A stretch of DNA of 64,000 nt from Pigmentiphaga aceris (GCF_008119665.1 NZ_CP043046.1:3968001-4032000); one strand, 5' to 3'. Shown: positions 52,342-61,387, counted from the stretch's first letter. Notes: generated by a model from the letters alone, not told the origin. Numbers and translations: made by a program.

Positions 52342-53148
52342 CTAGCCTCGCAACACCCGCAACGCCTCCGCATGCAGCGTGGCAGTCGCCGCCGCCACCA
52401 CATTCCCATTCGACGCCATCGTCAGCGGCTGCCCTTCCCAGTCGGTAATCACCGCGCCAGCCTGCGCCAGCACCGTCACAATCGCCAGGTAGTCATAAGG
52501 CTGCAGGCCCGACTCGATCACCAGATCGATATGCCCTGAAGCCAGCAAGCCGTAGCTATAACAATCGCCACCAAAGCGCCGCATGCGGGTCTGCTTGCGC
52601 ACGCGCTCGAAGCGTTCCCAGCCATCAGCATCGAAAATGTCGGGCGAGGTGGAATACAAGCAGGCATCAGCCAGCGTTGTGCAATTGCTTGCGCGAGCTT
52701 CCGTGCCGTTCAAGGCGGCACCGTGACCTTCCAGGCCGAACCAGCGCTCGCCGGTCATCGGCACCTCAATCAAGCCCAGAATCGGTCGGCCGCGCCACAA
52801 CAGTGCGATCAACACGCCCCAAAGTGGGGAACCGCTGATGAAACTGCGCGTGCCGTCGATCGGGTCCAGCACCCATACGAACTCGGCGTCGGTAGCAGCC
52901 TGGCCGTGTTCTTCGCCCAGGATGCCGTGCGAGGGGTAACGCTCGCCAATGCGCTTGCGCATGGCGGCTTCCACCTCACGATCGGCAATGGTGACGGGGC
53001 TTTCATCGGCTTTATCGATGATGTCCAGGCGGGTGCGGAAGTAGCGCAGCGCCAGGGCACGGGCCTCGTCAGCCAGCTCGTGAGCAAGCGTTGCGTAGGC
53101 GGAAAGGGAGGCGGCAACGTCGGCCGGCAGTGCTTCGGTATATGGCAT
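52342..53148 (-). CDS. Inositol-monophosphatase-family phosphatase (histidinol-phosphatase HisN-like)
   Basis: A 268-residue Mg2+-dependent phosphatase. It has DESPVTIADREVE (metal-site Asp region), HGILGEEHG, the signature WVLDPIDGTRSF and, near the C-terminus, SGLQPYDYLAIVTVLAQAGAVITDWEG. The compact form without a MPDP[FY]D-type extension resembles HisN-type histidinol-phosphatases, but 3'-phosphoadenosine or inositol phosphates cannot be excluded; no his genes are adjacent. ATG 53148 is preceded by AGGAACC. It is divergent from the ABC importer at 53279. Confidence 0.85.
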   Translation of the reverse strand: MPYTEALPADVAASLSAYATLAHELADEARALALRYFRTRLDIIDKADESPVTIADREVEAAMRKRIGERYPSHGILGEEHGQAATDAEFVWVLDPIDGTRSFISGSPLWGVLIALLWRGRPILGLIEVPMTGERWFGLEGHGAALNGTEARASNCTTLADACLYSTSPDIFDADGWERFERVRKQTRMRRFGGDCYSYGLLASGHIDLVIESGLQPYDYLAIVTVLAQAGAVITDWEGQPLTMASNGNVVAAATATLHAEALRVLRG

Positions 53149-53213
53149 GGTTCCTGCTTGGTTGGTGTCGTATTGCAAAACTATGCTCAATTACCCAGAA
53201 ATACACAAGAAAC

Positions 53214-53256
53214 TTTCTGAGTTTCGTTTTCCGGGTTTCGTCTTTCCAAGTTTTCG
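53214..53256 (+). promoter_or_regulatory. TTTC-rich tandem motif, candidate DeoR-family operator
   Basis: TTTC words recur at 53214, 53222 (TTTCGTTTTC), 53236 (TTTCG), 53243 and 53252 in the 130-bp divergent promoter region. AgaR/GlpR-type DeoR regulators bind runs of TTTCRTTTY, so this is a plausible site for the DeoR protein encoded at 57121. Confidence 0.4.
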
Positions 53257-53278
53257 CCTGCCCTTGCCGGAGCCTGAC

Positions 53279-54328
53279 ATGCGCGCCCACTCTATTCTGT
53301 CCTCGATTCGATCCGCTTTTCGCAAACCCGCTCGCCTGCACAGCCTGGCGCTTGCGGCCAGCCTGATGGCCGCCGCCGCCGCGCATGCCGGCACGATCGT
53401 CGCGTACACCGCACTTGAAGAAGACGAGATCAAGGACTACCTGGCGGCTGCCAAGAAGGACATGCCGGACGTCGAGGTCAAGGTGCTGCGACTGTCCACG
53501 GGCGACCTGGGCGCACGCATTCTGGCCGAAGCGGGCAACCCCCAGCACGATGTGATCTGGGGCTGGGCGGTGACCAATCTGCTGGACCCGCGTATCAACC
53601 AGTTGCTGGAACCCTACGAGGTCAAAGGCGGTTCCAAGCTGGGGATCAAATACCGGGGCGCGGACATGAAGTGGTTTGCGGCAACGGGTTACATGGCCGC
53701 GTTCTGCGTGAACACCGAAGTGCTGAAAGCCAAGAATCTGCCGGTGCCGACCACCTGGAAAGAACTCGCCAATCCTATCTATAAAGGTGAGGTCGTGATG
53801 CCCAACCCGGTGTCCTCGGGAACAGGTTATCTGCAGATTGCCGCGCTGCTGCAATCGCAAGGCACCGACGCCGGCATGGCCTTCCTGAAAACGCTGGACG
53901 GCAACGTCGCGCAATACATCAAGTCGGGCTCGCGTCCGTGCAAGGCGGCGCGTTCGGGTGAGTTCGCCATTGGCACCTCGCTGGCCTTTGCTGCCATGCA
54001 ATCGATTGAAGAAGGCTTCCCGATCAAGATGATCATCCCGAGCGATGGCGCGGGTTACGAACTGGAGGCATCGGGCCTGATGAAGTCGTCGAAGAACCCG
54101 ACTGATGCCAAGCGGTTCCTGGACTGGACCTTGTCTCCTTCCGTGGCCACGATCTACACCAAATACAAGGAAATCGTGACGATTCCGGGTGTGCCGCAAT
54201 CGAAGACGGCGCAAGCGGCTGGACTGCCGGCGGATCTGTCCAAGGTCTTGTACCCGATGGACTTCTACAAGTCGGCCAAGGATCGCGACGCGACCCTGGC
54301 GGCCTGGCAAAAGAACATCGGCCGTTAA
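53279..54328 (+). CDS. ABC importer substrate-binding protein (2-aminoethylphosphonate class)
   Basis: A 349-residue periplasmic binding protein. ATG 53279 with CGGAG upstream gives a long signal peptide ending MAAAAAHAG. The mature sequence follows the PhnS2/AfuA-type pattern: IVAYTALEEDEIKDYLAAAK, GNPQHDVIWGWAVTN, FCVNTEVLKAKNLPVPTTWKELANP, VVMPNPVSSGTGYLQ, IKSGSRPCKAARSGEFAIG. This class binds 2-aminoethylphosphonate in phosphonate-users. Here the operon continues to ethanolamine ammonia-lyase and no phosphonatase gene is visible, so ethanolamine is a likely alternative ligand (inference). Confidence 0.87.
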   Translation: MRAHSILSSIRSAFRKPARLHSLALAASLMAAAAAHAGTIVAYTALEEDEIKDYLAAAKKDMPDVEVKVLRLSTGDLGARILAEAGNPQHDVIWGWAVTNLLDPRINQLLEPYEVKGGSKLGIKYRGADMKWFAATGYMAAFCVNTEVLKAKNLPVPTTWKELANPIYKGEVVMPNPVSSGTGYLQIAALLQSQGTDAGMAFLKTLDGNVAQYIKSGSRPCKAARSGEFAIGTSLAFAAMQSIEEGFPIKMIIPSDGAGYELEASGLMKSSKNPTDAKRFLDWTLSPSVATIYTKYKEIVTIPGVPQSKTAQAAGLPADLSKVLYPMDFYKSAKDRDATLAAWQKNIGR

Positions 54329-54344
54329 GCCCAGGAGCGCCTGC

Positions 54345-55352
54345 ATGTCTCTCGAAATTCGTAATCTGCTCAAGACCTTCGGCGGCGTGCCGGCGCTCGA
54401 ACGCATCGATCTGGCTGTCGGCGCATCCGACTTTGTCTGCCTGCTTGGCCCCAGCGGCTGCGGCAAGACGACGTTGCTGCGCATCGTCGCCGGCCTGTTG
54501 GCGGCTGACAGCGGCAGCATTGTGCTGAACGGCCGCGATCTGTCTGCAGTGCCGGCGCGTGAACGCGGTTTTGGCATTGTGTTCCAGTCTTATTCGCTGT
54601 TTCCGCAAATGACGGTGGCGCAGAACGTGGGCTACGGTCTGCATATTCGCAACACCGCGTCGGCCACAGCCGCCAGACGCGTGGCGGAATTGCTGGATGT
54701 TGTGCGACTGAGCGAGTTTGCCAACCGCTATCCCGGCCAGTTGTCGGGCGGACAACAGCAGCGCGTGGCGATTGCCCGCGCGCTGGCCGTGGACCCGGCA
54801 GTGCTGTTGCTGGACGAACCCTTGTCGGCGCTCGACGCCAAGGTTCGTGCTGAACTGCGAACCGAACTGCGCGCGGTGCAGCGCAGCCTGGGCATTCCTA
54901 CCCTGATGGTGACCCACGATCAGGAAGAAGCCATGATGCTGGCCGATCGCGTGGTATGCATGAACCGGGGGCGCATCGAACAGGTCGGTACGCCACAACA
55001 GTTGTACGACACACCGCACACACGCTTCGTCGCCAACTTCATGGGGCACAGCAATCTGCTGCCCGCGACCTGGTTGCGTGGTGCTGCGCCGCAGTTGCTG
55101 CAAGCAGCGGGCCGCTCCATTGCCGATGGCGAAGAAGCCTGCGTGCGCCCCGAGCGCATCGGTTTGCAAGTGCAGTCTGGCGCAGACGCCACCGTGACCG
55201 ACATCAGTTTCCTGGGCAATGTGAAACGCGTTGGCGTGGCCTGGCGCAACCGGCAATTGTTGGCCGAAGTGCCGGCACGCATGCCCGTGACCGTGGGTGA
55301 TCAGGTCAATGTCAACATCGACCCGCACGATTGCGCATGGGTCGCAGCATGA
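54345..55352 (+). CDS. ABC importer ATP-binding protein (PhnT/PotA-like)
   Basis: A 335-residue ATPase: Walker A GPSGCGKTT, Q-loop FQSYSLFPQM, signature LSGGQQQRV, Walker B LLLDEPLSALD, switch His in VTHDQEEA. After residue 240 a TOBE-like regulatory domain follows (EEACVRPERIGLQV, TDISFLGNVKRVGV). ATG 54345 lies 16 bases after the binding-protein stop codon with AGGAG upstream. The stop codon overlaps the permease start. It powers the importer made with the flanking genes. Confidence 0.95.
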   Translation: MSLEIRNLLKTFGGVPALERIDLAVGASDFVCLLGPSGCGKTTLLRIVAGLLAADSGSIVLNGRDLSAVPARERGFGIVFQSYSLFPQMTVAQNVGYGLHIRNTASATAARRVAELLDVVRLSEFANRYPGQLSGGQQQRVAIARALAVDPAVLLLDEPLSALDAKVRAELRTELRAVQRSLGIPTLMVTHDQEEAMMLADRVVCMNRGRIEQVGTPQQLYDTPHTRFVANFMGHSNLLPATWLRGAAPQLLQAAGRSIADGEEACVRPERIGLQVQSGADATVTDISFLGNVKRVGVAWRNRQLLAEVPARMPVTVGDQVNVNIDPHDCAWVAA

Positions 55353-57049
55353 CGGCCGTTCCCATGCCCGCGACGGCCAAAGCTCGCCTCACGGTGAAAC
55401 TGCCCGTGTCCTTCACCGACCGCTGGTTGCTGCGCATCTGCCTGGGCCTGCCCCTGGCTGCGCTGCTGCTGTTCTTTGCGATGCCGATGGTATTCATTGC
55501 CTGGCGCAGCCTGATGCAGGAAGGCGGCGGCATCGGCCTGGGCAACTACGCTGCGCTGCTGCATACGCCTGGTGTGTGGCGGGCCACCGGCAACAGCGTG
55601 CTGGTAGGCGTCAGCACCACCGCCATCACCCTGGTCTTTGCGTTTGTGATGGCCTACGGTCTGGAACGCACCTGCATGCATGGCCGTCGCTACGTGGCCA
55701 TGACCTTGTCACTGCCCATGCTGGCACCGTCGCTGGTGCTGGGCCTGGGCCTGATCTTCCTGCTTGGTCGCAACGGACTGATCGGCAAGATGCTGGGCAT
55801 TCGGCCTGACATCTACGGCTTCTACGGCCTGGTGGCAGCCAATGCACTGTACGCCTTGCCGCAAGCCGTGATGATTCTGCGCACGGCCCTGCGCCACGCC
55901 GACGCCCGCCAGTACGACGCGGCGGAAGTGCTGGGCGCAAGCCCCTGGCAACAGTTCCGCGACATCACCTTGCCGGCCATGCGTTATGGCCTGCTGAGTG
56001 CGGCGTTCGTGGTGTTCACGATCACCATCACCGACTTCGGCAATGCCATGGTCATCGGCGGCAACTTCCCGGTGCTTGCCACGGAAATCTACAGCCAGGT
56101 CAACGGACAGATGAAGTTCGGCATGGGCGCAGTCGTCGGACTGTTGCTGCTGGCACCCGCAGCCTTGTCGGTGTGGATCGAGCGCGCGGCCGCACAACGC
56201 CAGGCGGGTGTCGGCGCTGAATCCGCAATTGCCCCGGTGCCTGTACCCAGCCACCGGCGCGACATGGCCTACACCTTCGCCTGCGTGGGCCTGGGCACCG
56301 GTATTCTGGCGGTGGTTGCCACCGTGGTGCTGGCAGGTTTCATCCGCCTGTGGCCCTACAAGCTGGACCTGACGCTCAAGCACTACGACATCACAGTGTC
56401 TGACGGCTACGCCAGCTTGTGGACATCGGTATGGGTGTCGGCCCTGGCTGCTGTGATCGGCGCGGTACTGCTTTTCCTGCTGGCCTTCTCGGTACGCCGC
56501 CTGCCACCCGGCCCCGCACGCACGATCACCTTGCTGGCGTCACTGCCGGTGGGGGTTCCCGGCCTGGTGCTTGGTCTGTCCTACGTGTTCGCCTTCAACG
56601 TGCCCGGTACACCCTGGCACTGGTTCTACGGCAGCGCGGTGCTGCTGGCCATGTGCAACTTCTATCACTATCACACGCAAGGTTTCGTCACGATGATGAC
56701 GGGTCTGCGCACCGTGCCGTCCACCCTGGAAGAAGCGGTCAGCGTGCTGGGTGGTGGGGTGCGGCGTGTGCTGGGTGACGTATATCTGCCCGTGGCGCGC
56801 AGTACCCTGTGGACGGTGGCGGGCTTCCTGTTCATGCGCTCGATGGTGACCTTGTCTGCGGTCATCTTCCTGATCACGCCGTGGTTGTCCTTGTCTGCGG
56901 TTACCGTAATGCGTCTGGACGAAGCCGGATTCACGTCCCAGGCGGCCGCGTTCTCGACGTGCATCATGGCCGTGGTGGGCACCGTGGCACTGGTTTTGCA
57001 TGCTGCGAACCAGCGCAGTGCACGCAGCACCCAGGCAATCAAGCACTAG
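55349..57049 (+). CDS. ABC importer permease, fused two-domain type (PhnU-like)
   Basis: A 566-residue membrane protein with two BPD_transp_1 domains in one chain, about 12 helices. Each half has an EAA-type loop: ALRHADARQYDAAEVLGASPWQQFRDITLPAM and GLRTVPSTLEEAVSVLGGGVRRVLGDVYLPVA. The fused form is typical of Fe3+/2-aminoethylphosphonate-type importers. ATG 55349 overlaps the ATPase stop codon. It should form the channel with two copies of the ATPase. Confidence 0.93.
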   Translation: MTAVPMPATAKARLTVKLPVSFTDRWLLRICLGLPLAALLLFFAMPMVFIAWRSLMQEGGGIGLGNYAALLHTPGVWRATGNSVLVGVSTTAITLVFAFVMAYGLERTCMHGRRYVAMTLSLPMLAPSLVLGLGLIFLLGRNGLIGKMLGIRPDIYGFYGLVAANALYALPQAVMILRTALRHADARQYDAAEVLGASPWQQFRDITLPAMRYGLLSAAFVVFTITITDFGNAMVIGGNFPVLATEIYSQVNGQMKFGMGAVVGLLLLAPAALSVWIERAAAQRQAGVGAESAIAPVPVPSHRRDMAYTFACVGLGTGILAVVATVVLAGFIRLWPYKLDLTLKHYDITVSDGYASLWTSVWVSALAAVIGAVLLFLLAFSVRRLPPGPARTITLLASLPVGVPGLVLGLSYVFAFNVPGTPWHWFYGSAVLLAMCNFYHYHTQGFVTMMTGLRTVPSTLEEAVSVLGGGVRRVLGDVYLPVARSTLWTVAGFLFMRSMVTLSAVIFLITPWLSLSAVTVMRLDEAGFTSQAAAFSTCIMAVVGTVALVLHAANQRSARSTQAIKH

Positions 57050-57120
57050 CAATCATTCACCGCCGCCATCTTTCTGCCATCTTCATCCACTCGACCGCTT
57101 TCCGGGACCGCCCTGCTCGC

Positions 57121-57897
57121 ATGCTTCAAGAAGACCGTTACCAACGCATCTGCACCCTGCTGGCCACCGTCAAACGGCTGAGCACCGAACGCATCGCCGC
57201 CGATCTTGGCGTGTCCCGAGAAACCGCGCGACGCGACGTGGTGGCGCTGGAAGCCCTTGGCCAGTTGCGGCGCGTGCGCGGCGGTGTGGCGGCCAAGGGC
57301 AGCGAGCCCGAGCCGCCGATTCATGAACGCATTCGGGCACGTCATGCCGAAAAGCACGCCATTGCGCGTGCGGCGGTCGGCTTGCTGCAGGCCGGGCAAA
57401 CACTTTTCCTGGATGCCGGCAGCACCACGCTGGCCCTGGCGGAAGCGCTGGTGTCCTTGCGCGGACTGACCATCATCACCAACGGCTTCGATATCGCGCG
57501 CATTCTGGTGGGCACCGATTCACAGGCCGAACGGCGGCACGAGGTGATCGTGTTGGGTGGCACACTGTTGCATGGCCTGGCGGCCACTGGCGGTGCGTTG
57601 GCGATTACTGAGATCAATCGCTACCAGGCAGACGTGGCAATGCTGTCACCCGTGGGCGTGGATACCAGCCTGGGGGCCAGCAGCTTCGATCACGCCGAAG
57701 CTGCTGTGGCACGCGCCATGGCAGAACGCGCCGATCGCTGCGTGATTCTTGCCGACCACAGCAAGCTCGGGCAACGCAGCCGGATCGCCTACTGCCCGGT
57801 GGAACGCATTCACACCCTTGTCACCGACAAGGGCGCACGTCGCATTGCTGCATTCGACACCTTGCGCAGCGTGATCCCGGACACCGTGATCGCGTGA
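57121..57897 (+). CDS. DeoR-family transcriptional regulator
   Basis: A 258-residue DeoR protein: N-terminal helix-turn-helix (RYQRICTLLATVKRLSTERIAADLGVSRETARRDVVALEALGQLRRVRGGV) and a DeoR sugar-phosphate-type sensor domain (GQTLFLDAGSTTLALAEAL, TIITNGFDIARIL, GGTLLHGLAATGGALAI, DHSKLGQRS). DeoR proteins usually sense phosphorylated metabolites and repress neighbouring catabolic operons. It lies between the importer and eutBC, so it most likely controls all of them. Known ethanolamine systems use AraC-type EutR or two-component regulation, so a DeoR regulator here is unusual. Confidence 0.93.
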   Translation: MLQEDRYQRICTLLATVKRLSTERIAADLGVSRETARRDVVALEALGQLRRVRGGVAAKGSEPEPPIHERIRARHAEKHAIARAAVGLLQAGQTLFLDAGSTTLALAEALVSLRGLTIITNGFDIARILVGTDSQAERRHEVIVLGGTLLHGLAATGGALAITEINRYQADVAMLSPVGVDTSLGASSFDHAEAAVARAMAERADRCVILADHSKLGQRSRIAYCPVERIHTLVTDKGARRIAAFDTLRSVIPDTVIA

Positions 57898-57917
57898 GCC
57901 AACTCAAGGAACCCGGC

Positions 57918-59327
57918 ATGTCGCACCGTCGCACCGCTTACCGCCACACTTTCGGCACCCAGACCTGGGCCTTCCAAGACCTGCGGGAAGTCATGGCAAA
58001 GGCCACGCCTGCCCGCTCGGGCGACTACCTGGCGGGCCTGGGCGCAACGTCTTCCGTGGAACGCATGGCCGCGCGCATGTGCCTGGCCGAATTGCCCTTG
58101 ACGGTGTTCCTGAACGAAGCGCTGATTCCTTATGAAACCGATGAAATCACCCGCCTGATCATAGACAGCCACGACCGCGCAGCCTTTGCGCCGATCAGCA
58201 GCATGACGGTGGGCGACTTCCGCAACTGGCTGCTGTCGGATGCAGCCGACTCAGTCACCCTGGCCCGTGTCTGCAAAGGCATCACGCCCGAGATGGCCGC
58301 CGCGGTCAGCAAGATCATGCGCAATCAGGACTTGATTCTGGTGGCACGCAAATGTCGGGTGGTCACGCGCTTCAGAAACACCATCGGCCTGCCCGGTCGC
58401 CTGTCGGTGCGACTGCAACCGAACCACCCTACCGACGATCTTCAGGGCATCGCCGCGTCGATGGTGGATGGCCTGCTCTACGGTGCTGGCGACGCCACCA
58501 TCGGCATCAACCCGGCGACCGACAGCATTCCGGCGTTGGTTCGACTGGTGCACATGATGGACGAGGTCATCAGCGGGCTGGAAATCCCGACCCAGTCTTG
58601 TGTGTTGACCCACGTGACCAACACCATCCAGATGATCGAACAAGGCGCGCCGGTAGACCTGGTGTTCCAGTCGGTTGCGGGCACGGAACAAGCCAACACC
58701 AGCTTCGGCATCAACCTGGCGGTGCTGCGTGAAGCACACGAGGCTGCGCGTTCACTGCGACGCGGTACGGTGGGCGACAACCTGATGTATTTCGAGACCG
58801 GCCAAGGCAGCGCGCTGTCGGCCAACGCCAACTTTGGCGTCGATCAGCAGACCTGCGAGGCCCGCGCTTATGCCGTGGCACGGGAATTTTCCCCGTTGCT
58901 GACCAATACGGTCGTGGGCTTCATCGGCCCCGAATACCTGTACGACGGCAAACAGATCATCCGTGCCGGCCTGGAAGACCACTTCTGCGGCAAGCTGCTG
59001 GGCGTGCCGCTTGGCTGCGACGTCTGCTACACCAACCATGCAGAAGCCGATTCCGACGACATGGACACACTGATGACCTTGCTGGGTGTGGCCGGGCTGA
59101 CCTTCATCATGGGTGTGCCCGGTGCCGACGACATCATGCTGAATTATCAAAGCACGTCGTTCCACGACTCGCTGTATCTGCGCGAAGCATTGGGGTTGAA
59201 ACGCGCGCCCGAGTTCGAAGCCTGGCTGGAGAAAATGCAATTGGCGGATGCACAAGGACGCGTGCAACCGGTCGCACCCGAGCACCCGGCGCTGCGTGCC
59301 ATGCGCCAGCTGCGGCTGACGGCGTGA
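57918..59327 (+). CDS. eutB: Ethanolamine ammonia-lyase, large subunit
   Basis: A 469-residue EutB, the TIM-barrel catalytic subunit that with adenosylcobalamin converts ethanolamine to acetaldehyde and ammonia. Conserved blocks: LAGLGATSSVERMAARMCLAELPL, FRNTIGLPGRLSVRLQPNHPTDD, GAGDATIGINPATDS, PTQSCVLTHVTNTIQMIEQGAPVDLVFQSVAGTEQAN, YFETGQGSALSANANFGVDQQTCEARAYA and GCDVCYTNHAEADSDDMDTLMTLL. AAGGA lies 8 bases before ATG 57918. No eut shell, EutA reactivase or aldehyde dehydrogenase is in the window. Confidence 0.97.
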   Translation: MSHRRTAYRHTFGTQTWAFQDLREVMAKATPARSGDYLAGLGATSSVERMAARMCLAELPLTVFLNEALIPYETDEITRLIIDSHDRAAFAPISSMTVGDFRNWLLSDAADSVTLARVCKGITPEMAAAVSKIMRNQDLILVARKCRVVTRFRNTIGLPGRLSVRLQPNHPTDDLQGIAASMVDGLLYGAGDATIGINPATDSIPALVRLVHMMDEVISGLEIPTQSCVLTHVTNTIQMIEQGAPVDLVFQSVAGTEQANTSFGINLAVLREAHEAARSLRRGTVGDNLMYFETGQGSALSANANFGVDQQTCEARAYAVAREFSPLLTNTVVGFIGPEYLYDGKQIIRAGLEDHFCGKLLGVPLGCDVCYTNHAEADSDDMDTLMTLLGVAGLTFIMGVPGADDIMLNYQSTSFHDSLYLREALGLKRAPEFEAWLEKMQLADAQGRVQPVAPEHPALRAMRQLRLTA

Positions 59328-59339
59328 AGGGGAAACAGC

Positions 59340-60239
59340 ATGGCAAACGCGCGCGAACAGAAAGACATGACAGGGTCAGCCCCCGTGATTGATTCCATCG
59401 GCATCGAATCGGGCACCCCGGACATCGACACCCAATCGCACACCAAAGCAGCTGGCCGGACCACCGCCGACCCGTGGCAAGACCTGCGTCGCCATACCGC
59501 TGCCCGCCTGGCCCTGGGCCGTGCCGGGGCCAGCATGCCCACCGATGAAATCCTGCGCTTCGGCTACGCCCATGCGCAGGCCCGCGATGCGGTCCACGTG
59601 GCATTGCAGGTAGACGAACTGACCAAGGCCTTGCAGGACGCAGGCATACCCAGCTTGCGTGTGCACAGCGCGGCCACCGACCGCGCGCAGTACCTGCTGC
59701 GCCCTGACCTGGGCCGGCGGCTGGACACCAACAGCGTCACACAGCTGCAAACCAGCGCTGCCGAACTGCCCGCCTGCGATCTGTTGATCGTCGTGGCCGA
59801 TGGCCTGTCCTCGCTCGCCATTCACCGCAACGCCCTGCCCCTGATCCACGAGATTCGCGCCCAAGCCCCCGCTGGCTGGACGCTCGGCCCGGTGGTGATC
59901 GCCGAGCAAGGGCGTGTGGCCCTGGGCGATGAAGTTGGGGAATTGCTCGGCGCACGCATGGTGGCGGTCTTGATCGGCGAGCGGCCGGGCTTAAGTTCAC
60001 CAGACAGCCTGGGTATCTACCTGACCTCGGCACCACGCGTAGGCCGACACGACGCCGAGCGCAATTGCATTTCCAACGTCAGGCCGGAAGGTCTGGATAT
60101 TCCGCTGGCTGCCCGCAAGCTGTGGTGGCTGATCACCGCAGCCAAGGCGTTGGGTACGACGGGCGTGGCCTTGAAAGATCGCAGTGACGAGACCGCACTG
60201 CCGGCTGACGCCATGACTGCGCTGCCCGACCCCACGTAG
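59340..60239 (+). CDS. eutC: Ethanolamine ammonia-lyase, small subunit
   Basis: A 299-residue EutC that completes the cobalamin-binding site. A disordered N-terminus of about 45 residues precedes DPWQDLRRHTAARLALGRAGASMPTDEILRFGYAHAQARDAVH. Other family segments are ELPACDLLIVVADGLSSLAIHRNALPL, QGRVALGDEVGELLGARMVAVLIGERPGLSSPDSLGIYLT, and ERNCISNVRPEGLDIPLAARKLWWLI. AGGGGAAA precedes the ATG, 12 bases after eutB. It ends the operon. Confidence 0.96.
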   Translation: MANAREQKDMTGSAPVIDSIGIESGTPDIDTQSHTKAAGRTTADPWQDLRRHTAARLALGRAGASMPTDEILRFGYAHAQARDAVHVALQVDELTKALQDAGIPSLRVHSAATDRAQYLLRPDLGRRLDTNSVTQLQTSAAELPACDLLIVVADGLSSLAIHRNALPLIHEIRAQAPAGWTLGPVVIAEQGRVALGDEVGELLGARMVAVLIGERPGLSSPDSLGIYLTSAPRVGRHDAERNCISNVRPEGLDIPLAARKLWWLITAAKALGTTGVALKDRSDETALPADAMTALPDPT

Positions 60240-60276
60240 GCGGTATTCCGCAGCAGGGAACGATTGCCACCAGCCA

Positions 60277-60291
60277 CAGACAGACTGTCTG
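60277..60291 (+). other. Small palindromic hairpin after eutC
   Basis: CAGACA-GAC-TGTCTG (60277-60291) lies 38 bases after the eutC stop. With a 3-base loop and no T-run it is at best a weak terminator. Confidence 0.35.
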
Positions 60292-60365
60292 CGGTAAGTG
60301 ATGCCTTCAACCCCAGCTGATCACCGCATTGATGCGCTGAGAAACGCAGACGATTACAGTGAGTT

Positions 60366-60394
60366 CTTACCCGCACTCACTTACCCGCCACTCA
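60366..60394 (+). repeat. Tandem 14/15-bp repeat before the LysR gene
   Basis: CTTACCCGCACTCA (60366-60379) is followed directly by CTTACCCGCCACTCA (60380-60394), ending 16 bases before the regulator start. It may be a binding site or a slippage product, and it leaves no obvious Shine-Dalgarno. Confidence 0.6.
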
Positions 60395-60410
60395 GCGAGC
60401 TCAATCCGTG

Positions 60411-61337
60411 ATGAATCTCTCGCAGGTAGAAGCCTTTCGCGCGGTCATGCTGTCCGGTTCCACCACGGCGGCCGCGCGTGTTCTGCATACCTCGCAGCCC
60501 AATGTCAGCCGCTCGATTTCCCAACTTGAAAAGGCGATCGGGCTGCAGCTCTTCGAGCGCTCTCCCGGCAAGCTGACGCCAACCGAGGAAGGCCTGGCTT
60601 TTTTCGATGAGGTGCAGCGCAGTTTCCTGGGCCTGGAAAAGCTGGATGAAGCAGCTGGCAAGATCAAACGTTTCGGCACGGGTCTGCTGCGGATTGCGGC
60701 GGTGTCCACCATTGCGCTGGGTTTGTTGCCGCGTGCGATCAAGCGATTCACGCAAGTGTACCCGGATGTCGGCATCTCCATTCACATGGGGCATTCGTCG
60801 GTGATCGCACAGTGGATCGATGCACACATGTGCGACATGGGCATCGTGTCGCAGTTATCGAACCAGGCCATATCAGGCGAGCCAGATGTGCTGTATCGCA
60901 TCAACAGCGTCTGCATGATGGCAAAAGGTCACAGGCTGGCCCAGAAGGCACTGATCACACCCGCCGATCTGGCTGGCGAGACGTTTCTGTCGGTGGCCAA
61001 ACCCGACTGGGGACGCGCGCATGTAGACCGTATATTCGATGAGGCTGGCGTCACGCGAAAAATGAATGTCGAGACCTCATACGGCTCGATTATCTGTTCG
61101 CTGGTGGCGATCGACATGGGGGTAAGCATCGGCAACCCGCTGGCGACTCTCGACTATCAGAAAGACGCCATCGTCACGCGGCCTTTCGAGCCGGCAGTCA
61201 CTTGCGAAGGTCTGCTGATCTACCCCAAAGGAAGACCGACCAATCGCCTGGTGGGCGAGTTCACCAAGGTGCTTCGCCAGCTTGCGCAGGAAGAGTGCGA
61301 CGCGGTGCAAAAAAGACAGGACACAGCAGGCGTCTGA
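60411..61337 (+). CDS. LysR-family transcriptional regulator
   Basis: A 308-residue LysR protein. The helix-turn-helix reads MNLSQVEAFRAVMLSGSTTAAARVLHTSQPNVSRSISQLEKAIGLQLFER. A linker helix and a periplasmic-binding-protein-like effector domain follow (GLLRIAAVSTIALGLLPRAIKRFTQVYPDVGISIHMG ... DMGIVSQLSN ... SLVAIDMGVSIGNPLATLD). A GTG immediately before the ATG (60408) is an alternative start. It precedes an ABC importer in the same direction, separated by 189 bases containing a LysR-type dyad, and probably activates it in response to its substrate. Confidence 0.93.
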   Translation: MNLSQVEAFRAVMLSGSTTAAARVLHTSQPNVSRSISQLEKAIGLQLFERSPGKLTPTEEGLAFFDEVQRSFLGLEKLDEAAGKIKRFGTGLLRIAAVSTIALGLLPRAIKRFTQVYPDVGISIHMGHSSVIAQWIDAHMCDMGIVSQLSNQAISGEPDVLYRINSVCMMAKGHRLAQKALITPADLAGETFLSVAKPDWGRAHVDRIFDEAGVTRKMNVETSYGSIICSLVAIDMGVSIGNPLATLDYQKDAIVTRPFEPAVTCEGLLIYPKGRPTNRLVGEFTKVLRQLAQEECDAVQKRQDTAGV

Positions 61338-61387
61338 GGAGGAGCCTTGCCCCGTATATCCTCCGTGAATAGGCCGGCCCCAGATAT

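Noticed and set aside
53147..53278. Upstream GTG start (53147) for the binding protein, overlapping the phosphatase start
   Set aside because: ATG 53279 has a good RBS and gives a proper signal peptide; the longer form would bury it.
57898..57917. Cobalamin riboswitch ahead of the B12-dependent eutB
   Set aside because: Only 20 bases separate deoR from eutB and no B12-box is present; the upstream region at 53149-53278 also lacks one.
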